Source: CAWJAP01 sp963834365
GTDB taxonomy: Bacteria > Acidobacteriota > Vicinamibacteria > Vicinamibacterales > Vicinamibacteraceae
DNA length: 64,000 nt
NCBI GenBank assembly: GCA_963834365.1
Contig: CAWIBS010000030.1
Location: 124,001 to 188,000, forward strand
Reading direction: 5' to 3'
The notes beneath the pieces were generated by a model. The model saw nothing but the letters and a program-made list of their open reading frames with translations. It was not told where the DNA came from and made no database searches. The stretch's first letter is position 1; each line of letters begins with the position of its first letter. This document shows positions 49,944 through 56,600 of this stretch, one piece after another. Both the position numbers and the translations under genes were made by a program.

Positions 49944-51398
49944 ATGCAGGCGTCACTCTTCAACGTGCGGGTTCCCCTGGCCAACGGGAGCGACGTGTTC
50001 CTGATGAACACGCTGAGCGACGCCCAGATCGTCGTCCCGTCGTCGATCGCCGAGCTGCTGGACTCGTTCGAGACGCCCCGCGAGGTGTCGAGCGACGAAG
50101 CCGCCGGCGAGGACGACACGCTGCGAACGCTCGCCGAGCTCGGGTTCCTCGTGTCCGATCGGGCGCGCGAACGGCAGGACCTCGAGGACTTCTTCCACGA
50201 CATCCGCGAAGACGCGAGCCAGGTGCGGCTCACCGTGCTGACGACGCTGCAGTGCAACTTCGCCTGCGGCTACTGCATCCAGGGTGACCACGGCGAGTAC
50301 AACAAGACCGCGCACAAGATGTCGCTCGCTCAGGCGGCGCTGGTCGCCGAATTCGCGGAGGCCAGACTCGACGCGCTGCAGCCGCGGCGCCTGGTGCTGA
50401 CCTTCTTCGGGGGCGAGCCGCTGCTCAACCTGCCGGTCGTCTACTTCCTCGCCGAACGGCTGCATCGCGCCGCGCGCGAGCGCGGCGTCGAGCTGCTGAT
50501 CAACGTCATCACCAACGGGCTGCTGCTCACGCCGGAGGTGGTCGATCGCCTGGTCCCCTACGGACTGAACGGGGTGAAGATCACGCTCGACGGCGATCGG
50601 CCCGACCACGATCGGATGCGGCCGCTGCGGGGCGGGCAGGGTACCTTCGATCGAATCATCGCGAACATTCGCGCGACGGCGGGCCGGTGCCGCGTCGCCA
50701 TCGGGGGCAACTTCGACGAGGCGAGCGCGGCGAGCTATCCGGCGCTGCTCGACTTCCTGGCGGCGCAGGATTTCGCGCCGCACATCAGCAAGGTTGCCTT
50801 CAAACCCGTGATCCGGGCTCCACAGCCCGCGACTCCCGCCGGGGTCATTCCGCTCACACCGGTGGCCCCGGACGGCAGGCCGCTCGGCGGCACGTGCATG
50901 ACGGCGGCGGGTGCCGGGGCGGCGAAGTCCGGCCCGGCGGCCCGCGCCACGACCGCCTGCGACACGTGCCACTTCGCCGACGACACCATGTCCTTCCTGC
51001 GCGAGGAGACCCGCAAGCGCGGGTTTGCCACGCCCGACGGCGTGCACATGGGTCCGTGCGAGATCCACCGGCGGCACGCCTACACCATTGGCCCGGACGG
51101 ATCGCTCTATGCCTGCCCCGGCTATGCCGGCGAGCAGGCGCTGGCGACCGGGCACGTTGACGGCGCGGTCCGTGCGGAGGTCGCGGATCGCTTCGAACGC
51201 CTGGGCGCGTGGCGCGCCTGTGGCGATTGTTCCTTCATTCCGGTGTGTGGAGGCGGCTGCAGTGTCGCGTCACACGCGGAGCAGGGAGACATGCTCTCGC
51301 CGAACTGTCATCGGCGGAGTTTCGAGTCGGCGCTCGTGTCGCTCGCGGCGGAGGCCGCAGGCCACGACGAGGCCGGCGAGGGGAGGCAGCTTTCATGA
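49944..51398 (+). CDS. Radical SAM/SPASM peptide maturase
   Basis: A 484-residue enzyme. Residues 1-90 look like the small N-terminal domain of peptide-modifying rSAM proteins (SIAELLDSFETP ... LRTLAELGFLVSD). The radical SAM cluster site is CNFACGYC (Cys104, Cys108, Cys111), followed by TFFGGEPLLN near 153 and ITLDGDRPDHDRMR. The C-terminal SPASM region has the Cys set for auxiliary clusters: MGPCEIHRRH, GSLYACPGYAG, and CGDCSFIPVCGGGCS with a final SPNC. Such enzymes install thioether, C-C or similar links in ribosomal peptides. Its stop overlaps the start of the 30-codon peptide gene, the expected substrate. An internal TACDTCHF adds two further Cys. Confidence 0.92.
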   Translation: MQASLFNVRVPLANGSDVFLMNTLSDAQIVVPSSIAELLDSFETPREVSSDEAAGEDDTLRTLAELGFLVSDRARERQDLEDFFHDIREDASQVRLTVLTTLQCNFACGYCIQGDHGEYNKTAHKMSLAQAALVAEFAEARLDALQPRRLVLTFFGGEPLLNLPVVYFLAERLHRAARERGVELLINVITNGLLLTPEVVDRLVPYGLNGVKITLDGDRPDHDRMRPLRGGQGTFDRIIANIRATAGRCRVAIGGNFDEASAASYPALLDFLAAQDFAPHISKVAFKPVIRAPQPATPAGVIPLTPVAPDGRPLGGTCMTAAGAGAAKSGPAARATTACDTCHFADDTMSFLREETRKRGFATPDGVHMGPCEIHRRHAYTIGPDGSLYACPGYAGEQALATGHVDGAVRAEVADRFERLGAWRACGDCSFIPVCGGGCSVASHAEQGDMLSPNCHRRSFESALVSLAAEAAGHDEAGEGRQLS

Positions 51399-51487
51399 AG
51401 ATCAAGGTGATCAGCAAGGGCGGTCGCAAGCCGCTGCAGTTCTGCCCGTGGATGCTCGACGTTCCACCCGAGTCAGATCAGGCCTGA
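51395..51487 (+). CDS. Putative rSAM-modified precursor peptide, 30 aa
   Basis: ATG at 51395 overlaps the maturase stop (ATGA), and TGA is at 51485-51487. The 30-residue product starts MKIKVISKGGRKPLQ, a basic leader-like part, followed by FCPWMLDVPPE and SDQA. It has a single Cys (17) next to Pro18-Trp19 and an acidic, Pro-rich tail. The size, basic N-terminus, translational coupling and lack of any other partner suggest that this is the maturase's substrate. I do not recognise the family with certainty. No peptidase or dedicated exporter is present in the cassette; the next gene is a peptide-binding-type lipoprotein. Confidence 0.65.
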   Translation: MKIKVISKGGRKPLQFCPWMLDVPPESDQA

Positions 51488-51489
51488 GG

Positions 51490-51642
51490 AAAGGCACAAG
51501 GCAAGAGGCACAAGGCACAAGGAAGGTCAAAGGCGACGAAGTGACACCACGGAAGTGGAGCTCGCTGAGAGCTTCACTTCCTCCTTCCTCCTTCCTCCTT
51601 CCTCGTTCCTCTCGTACCTCGTACCTCGTACTCGTACTTTCA
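51490..51642. repeat. Three tandem repeat types inside the rSAM cassette
   Basis: Between the peptide gene and the binding-protein gene are 'aggcacaaggcacaaggaa' units (about 51492-51528), then 'ttcctccttcctccttcctc' units (51585-51610), then 'cgtacctcgtacctcgtactc' (51613-51638). The last is the reverse complement type of 21804. No gene is visible. Confidence 0.75.
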
Positions 51643-51649
51643 GATCAGC

Positions 51650-51655
51650 TACAAT
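51650..51655 (+). promoter_or_regulatory. -10 (TACAAT) six bases before GTG
   Basis: TACAAT followed by six C and then the GTG start (51662) would start RNA at the initiation codon. No Shine-Dalgarno site fits between. Same spacing as at 27987 and 55596, though without the TGn extension. Confidence 0.4.
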
Positions 51656-51661
51656 CCCCCC

Positions 51662-53164
51662 GTGCCACGGGGGCGGCTGCTGCTCATCGTGCTGGTGTGG
51701 GCCGGGCTGTCCGCCGCGTGCACCGACCGCGGCACGGCGGTGGCGTCGCCGCGCGACGCCGAGCTGTCGATCGCCCACGCCGAGGTGCGGCCGCGCGCCA
51801 GCCGCCAGCGCGGCATCGACAGCATCATCAACACGCTGTCGAGCGAGCGCCTGCTGCAGCTCGCGCGTGATGGGCGGGCCGAGCCCGGCCTGGCACACCA
51901 ATGGCGCGAGTCGGCGGACGGCCTGACCTGGACCTTCACCCTGCGCCAGGGCCTGACGCTCCACGACAACTCTGCGCTCACTTCGTCCACCGTCGTCGCG
52001 GTGCTGCGGCGGCTGCGCGCCAGCATGGGCACTCCTGGCGTGGTTGACGTCACAGCCGTCGAGGAAGCCGGCCCGACGGAGCTCACCATCCGGCTCGCAC
52101 GGCCGAACCGGTATCTGCTCGACGACCTGAACCTCGTCCCGATGGAAGGCGGGAGCACCGGCGAGCAGCGCGCGGGGCCCTTCCGCGTGGTGGCGAAGTC
52201 GGAGGCCGAGGCGACGCTCGAAGCCTTCCCGAACTACCACCGCGGCCGGCCGCAGCTCGGGCGGATTCGCGTCCGGGAGTTCCCGTCCACGCGCGCCGCC
52301 TGGAGCGCGATGCTGAGGGACGAGATCGACTTGCTCTACGACGTCGGTCCGGATGCGATCGACTTCGTCGAGCAGTCGCCGACCACCCGGGTGGCGAGTT
52401 TCCTGCGGCCCTACACGACTGCACTCGTCTTCCGGATCGATCATCCGGTGCTGCGCCGCGCGGCGGTGCGCACGGCGCTCAACCTCGCGGTGAACCGCGC
52501 GGAGATCATCAAGGATGCGCTGAAGGGGCGGGGCGTCGCCGCGATCGATCCGGTGTGGCCCCGCCATTGGGCCTACGACAACGCGCAGCCGGCGTTCGCC
52601 TTCGATGCGGCGCGCGCGCGGACGCTCCTCGATCAGGAGGGACTGCGGCCGCGGCGGTCGGGTCAGGGGGCGCCCGACGCGCGCGTCACGTTCACCTGCG
52701 TGGTCGCCGACGAGCCGCGGCTCGAGCGGGTGGCGATGCTCATGCAGCAGCAGCTGGCGGCGATTGGCGTGGACATGCGGCTCGAGTCGCTGCCGCTGCC
52801 GGAGTTCCAGCGGCGCGTCACGACCGGCGAGCCCGACGCCTTCCTCAACGAATTTGCGACCGGCCACGGCCTCAACATCACGCACCTCTTCTGGCACTCG
52901 CCGGGCCCGCCCTACTTCAAGCTGCGCTACCGCAGCGCGGACACGGCGCTCGACCGCGTCCGCTCGGCCCGCACCGACGCCGAGACCCGCGCTGCCGTTG
53001 CCGACGTCCAGCGCACGCTGCGCGCCGATCCGCCGGGCATCTTCCTGTACTGGTCGGAGACCACGCGCGCCGTCAGCCGGCGATTCGTGGTGCCGGGCGA
53101 GGCGGACCGCGACATCTTCAGCACCGTGGCACAGTGGCGGCCGGCGACACCCGAATCGGAATGA
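51662..53164 (+). CDS. SBP_bac_5 peptide-binding-type lipoprotein
   Basis: The GTG start gives 500 residues. A lipoprotein signal ends LSAAC, lipidated at Cys20. The rest is the class C solute-binding fold of Opp/Dpp type: LAHQWRESADGLTWTFTLRQGLTLHDNS near 80-105, VRTALNLAVNRAEIIKDALKG near 275-295, and RVAMLMQQQLAAIGVDMRLE near 358-377. These lipoproteins bind oligopeptides, nickel or similar ligands. No permease or ATPase follows; instead its last codons overlap the start of the histidine kinase (ATGA). A role as a ligand-sensing co-receptor for that kinase is plausible. Confidence 0.88.
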   Translation: MPRGRLLLIVLVWAGLSAACTDRGTAVASPRDAELSIAHAEVRPRASRQRGIDSIINTLSSERLLQLARDGRAEPGLAHQWRESADGLTWTFTLRQGLTLHDNSALTSSTVVAVLRRLRASMGTPGVVDVTAVEEAGPTELTIRLARPNRYLLDDLNLVPMEGGSTGEQRAGPFRVVAKSEAEATLEAFPNYHRGRPQLGRIRVREFPSTRAAWSAMLRDEIDLLYDVGPDAIDFVEQSPTTRVASFLRPYTTALVFRIDHPVLRRAAVRTALNLAVNRAEIIKDALKGRGVAAIDPVWPRHWAYDNAQPAFAFDAARARTLLDQEGLRPRRSGQGAPDARVTFTCVVADEPRLERVAMLMQQQLAAIGVDMRLESLPLPEFQRRVTTGEPDAFLNEFATGHGLNITHLFWHSPGPPYFKLRYRSADTALDRVRSARTDAETRAAVADVQRTLRADPPGIFLYWSETTRAVSRRFVVPGEADRDIFSTVAQWRPATPESE

Positions 53165-54950
53165 CGTCCATCCGCGCGCGCCTGGTCCTGCTCGTGGCGA
53201 CCGCGGCGATCGCCCCGCTCGTCGCCTACGGGTTCGTGTCGATGCAGCTGCTGCGCGCCGGCACGGAGCAGTCGGTCACGCTCGAGGCGCGGGCGATGGC
53301 GTCGCGCGCCGCCGAACAGATCGACCGCTACATCTCGCACAACCTCGACCTGCTCGAGGCCGTCGCCGCCAACCTGCGCGATACCTCGCCGCAACGCTGG
53401 CAGCAGGAGCGCACGCTCCGCAACTACGTGCTGGCGTTCCCCGAGGTCAGCGAGCTCACGCTGTTCGATCCGGCCGGCACGCCGCTGGTGTCGAGCCGTC
53501 TCACGCGGCCGGCGCTGCGGCTCTCCTCGAGGCCGGATGCCGGGGCGCCGCCCGCGATCGCGCCGGTACAGGTGGACGAGGCGCGGCTGCCGTTCACGGA
53601 GGTGACGCTGCGGATCGACGAAGCGGGACGCGGCGTGAGCTACCTGGTGGGCGCGCTGCGCCTCGAGGAACTGTGGCATCTCGTCGATCGCGTGCGCGTC
53701 GGCGAGCGCGGGCATCGCCCTGCTCGTGGACGACACCGGCCGGCTGCTCGCGCACGGCAATCCCGACGACAAGCCGCGGGTCGCGCGGGGCGAACACCTG
53801 ACGTCCCATCCGCTGCTCGCGGACCCGCGTTCGACGGCCGCGGCCGGACCACAGCTCGCCGAGTATGCATCGCCGCGAGGGGAGCCGCTGCTGGGCGTCC
53901 TCCAGCCGGTGACGTCGCTGGGCTGGCGGGTCATCGTCGAGCAGCCGCGCGCCGATGCCTTCGCGCTGGCGACGCGCCTCGAGCGCTTCCTCGTCCTCAC
54001 GATCGCGCTGGCGCTGCTGGCGACGATTGCGATCGCGCTCATCTGGGGACGCAGCTTCCTGCGGCCGATCGGCGCACCTGATGCGCGGCACGCGCGCACT
54101 CGCCGAAGGCCGTCTGGACGACGCGGGTCCCGGTGTCGTCGCGCGACGAGTTCTCCGAGCTGGGCGAGGCGCTTCAACCGCATGGCGGATCGCCTGGTGA
54201 CGCTCCAGGAGGAGGCCGTCAAGCAGGAGCGGCAGGCGCTGTTCGGGCGCATCGCCGCCGGGCTCGTGCACGACATCGCGCATCCGATCCAGAACATCGG
54301 CAACAACTGCCGCCTGATGCTCAAGATGTACGAGGATGCCGACTATCGCGAGTCGTTCCGGCGGCTGGTCGATCGCGAGTTCGGCGCGCTCAAGCGCCTG
54401 CTCGAGGACCTGCGCAATCTCGCGCGGCCGATTCCCCTCGAGCGCTTTCCGGTGGACGTCAACCGGTCGCTGACCGAAGCGGCCGAGCGCATGGCGCTCA
54501 TCGCCGAGCAGTCGGGCGTGTCGCTCGAGCTCGACGCTGAGCGACGATCCCGTCTTCATCGAGGGCGACCTGTTCGCGCTCGGGCGGCGTCTATCGGAAC
54601 CTGCTGCTGAATGCCGTGCAGGCGACGCCGCCGGGCGGATCGATTCAGTTGTCGAGTCGTCTCGAGGGTCGGGACGGTCTCGATCGAGGTCGCGGACACC
54701 GGCTGTGGCATCGCGCCGCATCGCCTGCCGCAGATCTTCGACGACTTCACGACGACGAAGCGGCGGGGCCTCGGGCTGGGGCTTGCGATCTCGAAGCGGA
54801 TCGTCGAGCAGCTGGGTGGGGCGATTCGCGTCGAGAGCGAGGTCGGCCGCGGGACACGGTTCACGCTGGCGTTCCCGGCGCTGAGCGCAGAGCGCAATGC
54901 CGGCGCCGATCGAGGAGGGCGTGGCGAGCGAGGCCGGAACGGCGAAGTGA
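53161..54950 (+). CDS. Membrane histidine kinase, broken by several frameshifts
   Basis: One gene is read through seven or more frame changes (near 53711, 54078, 54120, 54172, 54538, 54588, 54668 and 54895). Domains in order: an N-terminal membrane helix (ARLVLLVATAAIAPLVAYG); an extracytoplasmic sensor (SRAAEQIDRYISHNLDLLEAV ... SELTLFDPAGTPLVSS ... IALLVDDTGRLLAHG); a second helix near 53990-54060; a HAMP-like linker (LAEGRLD; SSRDEFSELGEAFNRMADRL); HisKA with LVHDIAHPIQNIGNN, where the His is the phosphoacceptor; and an HATPase domain (NAVQATPPGG; ADTGCGIAPHRLPQIFDDF; GLGLGLAISKRIVEQLGG). The restored end is TGA at 54948-54950. No response regulator gene is next to it. The density of shifts suggests poor sequence here, but decay is possible. 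Confidence 0.8.
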
Positions 54951-54994
54951 TCCTCGGAAGCCGGGCCCCGCGGAGTGGAGCCCGGCCGGACGTG

Positions 54995-55294
54995 TCAGCG
55001 TCGGGGGAGAACGGCGTCCTTCATCTGCTTCGGGATGCGGGACTTCACGACGGTCTTCGCCGGAATCTTGATCGGCTCGCCGGTGGCAGGGTTGCGTCCC
55101 ATGCGGGCCTTGGTCCGCCGCACGTACAGCTTGACCATGCCGGGCAGCGTGAACTCGCCTGACCGCTTGAGCTCCTTCTCGGAGAGCTCGGTGAGATATT
55201 CGAAGAACTCCCGAGCCTGAGTGCGCTTCCACTCGAAGCGTTCCGCGAAATGCGCGAACAGCTCCGACTTGCCCATCTTCCGGGCTTCAACCAT
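54995..55294 (-). CDS. HU/IHF-like DNA-binding protein
   Basis: The start at 55294 (MVEARKMGKSELFAHFAERF) follows a strong AGGAGG site; the longer frame upstream is not coding-like. The 99-residue protein has the HU fold: helices 1-2 (SELFAHFAERFEW, REFFEYLTELSEKELKRSG), then FTLPGMVKLYVRRTKARMGRNPATGEPIKIPAKTVVK with the DNA-contacting arm RNPATGEPI, and a basic tail. HU proteins bend and compact DNA. It differs from standard HU in the longer N-terminal helix segment, as in the divergent HU-like family of acidobacteria/myxobacteria. It converges with the histidine kinase gene. Confidence 0.92.
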   Translation of the reverse strand: MVEARKMGKSELFAHFAERFEWKRTQAREFFEYLTELSEKELKRSGEFTLPGMVKLYVRRTKARMGRNPATGEPIKIPAKTVVKSRIPKQMKDAVLPRR

Positions 55295-55592
55295 CGCGTC
55301 CCCTCCTTCGTGAGCGGCCCCCCGATTGGTGGCCTTCCCGAGTTCCAACCGCGTGGACCGCATCCGGGAACCATCGAGCCCGATGCCCCCCGCCAATCGC
55401 GAGGCTCGGCCGGGGCTCGATCTCCAGGCGCGCACCACAATCTGAGTCGTCGTCCGCCGCGCTCGAAAGAACGGCCACGGGAGACGCCTCGTGAAAAGAC
55501 GCCGTATCCTAGCGCGCGGCTTCGTGAGTGTCAATCGAAGCACGTGCGGAAACGCCTGATTTTTCGGCACTGAAACGAGTGCACGCCCACCC

Positions 55593-55601
55593 TGCTAGAC
55601 T
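55593..55601 (+). promoter_or_regulatory. Extended -10 (TGcTAGACT) six bases before queF ATG
   Basis: The hexamer TAGACT (55596-55601) with upstream TGc is separated from the queF ATG (55608) by six bases, suggesting a leaderless transcript. No Shine-Dalgarno sequence is present between them. Confidence 0.45.
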
Positions 55602-55607
55602 CGCCCC

Positions 55608-55949
55608 ATGCCCGAGCTCGAGACGTTCCCCAACCCGCGGCCGGAGCGCGCGTACGAGATCGACATCCGCTGTCCCGAGTTCACCTCGCTGTGTCCGAAG
55701 ACCGGCCTCCCCGACTTCGGCGAGATCCGGATCACCTACACGCCGGGCGATCGCTGCATCGAGCTGAAGGCGCTGAAGTACTACCTGCTCGACTTCCGCA
55801 GCCGCGGCATCTTCTACGAGTCGGTGACCAACCAGATCCTCGACGACCTCGTCGCCGCCTGCCACCCGCGCCGCATGCGCGTCGTCGGCGCGTTCTCGGC
55901 GCGAGGCGGGCTCACGACCAACGTGACCGCGGAATATGTCAGCGCGTGA
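55608..55949 (+). CDS. queF: preQ1 synthase (NADPH-dependent nitrile reductase)
   Basis: A 113-residue protein of the short, unimodular QueF (YkvM) type. It reduces 7-cyano-7-deazaguanine to preQ1 in queuosine synthesis, in the cytoplasm. Cys29 in FTSLCPKTGLPDFG is the covalent nucleophile and Asp36 in the same motif the proton donor. The QueF motif IELKALKYYLLDFR follows near 51-64 (Glu52 binds substrate), then SVTNQILDDLVAA and NVTAEYV. Length matches the family. The stop overlaps the start of the Smr gene by 14 bases. Other queuosine genes are not in the window. Confidence 0.96.
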   Translation: MPELETFPNPRPERAYEIDIRCPEFTSLCPKTGLPDFGEIRITYTPGDRCIELKALKYYLLDFRSRGIFYESVTNQILDDLVAACHPRRMRVVGAFSARGGLTTNVTAEYVSA

Positions 55950-56226
55950 GCGGGCCCAGGGCCCGGGCGAAATCCACCGCCTTCCGATTGAGGACACGAT
56001 CGACCTCCACGCCTTCGCGCCACGCGACATTGCTGCGGTGGTGGACGAGTACGTCCGCGCCGCACACGAGCGCGGGCTGCGGGAGGTTCGGCTGATCCAC
56101 GGCCGCGGCCGCGGCGTGCAGCGCGGACGCGTCCAGTCCGTGCTCGAGGTCCATCCTCTGGTGGCCGAGTTCTGGGATGCGCCGGAGTCCCACCTCGGCG
56201 CGACGGTCGCACGTCTGGTGCCGTAG
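55936..56226 (+). CDS. Smr-domain protein
   Basis: A 96-residue protein consisting almost only of an Smr domain: DTIDLHAFAPRDIAAVVDEYV, then REVRLIHGRGRGVQRGRVQSVL and a short end with PLVAEFWDAPESHLGATVARL. The DLH and HGRG motifs match the nicking/RNase-associated Smr fold seen at the C-terminus of MutS2. Stand-alone Smr proteins may cut branched or collided-ribosome substrates. Its start lies within queF, suggesting joint translation, which is curious because the functions are not known to be linked. Confidence 0.9.
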   Translation: MSARERAQGPGEIHRLPIEDTIDLHAFAPRDIAAVVDEYVRAAHERGLREVRLIHGRGRGVQRGRVQSVLEVHPLVAEFWDAPESHLGATVARLVP

Positions 56227-56237
56227 CGGCTGGGAGC

Positions 56238-56264
56238 GCGGTCCGGCTGAAGCCGGACACTACG
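56238..56264. repeat. Palindromic unit, 'gtccggctgaagccggac' family
   Basis: A single copy, 'ggtccggctgaagccggac' followed by 'actacgt', lies 12 bases after the Smr stop. It is identical in core to the units at 11608 and 56481. Likely a terminator hairpin. Confidence 0.75.
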
Positions 56265-56320
56265 TACTCGTCCGTCCACGTCTCGTTCGTCGACGTCTCG
56301 TCCGTCGTGTCGTGACCCCT

Positions 56321-56505
56321 AAACCTGGAGCTCACTTGTGTTGGTGATGTGGCGCAGGCCTTTAGGCCTGCCCGGGCCCGCGTTGGCCGGGCTGAAGCCC
56401 GGCGCCACCTTGGCGGGCCCGTTGTCAACAGAAGTGAACTCCGGGGTAGTGTCCGGCGGACGGCCCACGCTACAGGCCGTAGTGTCCGGCTTCAGCCGGA
56501 CGTCC
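56321..56505. repeat. MITE-like element (56321-56447) plus palindromic pair
   Basis: 56321-56447 is a full-length copy of the 41647 element in reverse orientation: 'acctggagctcacttgtg' ... 'caggcctttaggcctg' ... 'gccgggctgaagcccggc' ... 'caacagaagtgaactccgg'. It is followed at once by family-B units near 56449-56461 and 56481-56503 ('gtagtgtccggcttcagccg'). Together they form the left boundary of the helicase-methyltransferase pair. Confidence 0.8.
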
Positions 56506-56600
56506 GACTCTGGCCAGCGCTTTGCTCGGCCGATCCCGTCGCCCGCCCGGCTCCGCGAAATTCTCGCGGCAGCGTCTGATCGGGCCGCCGGGATTGCCAC

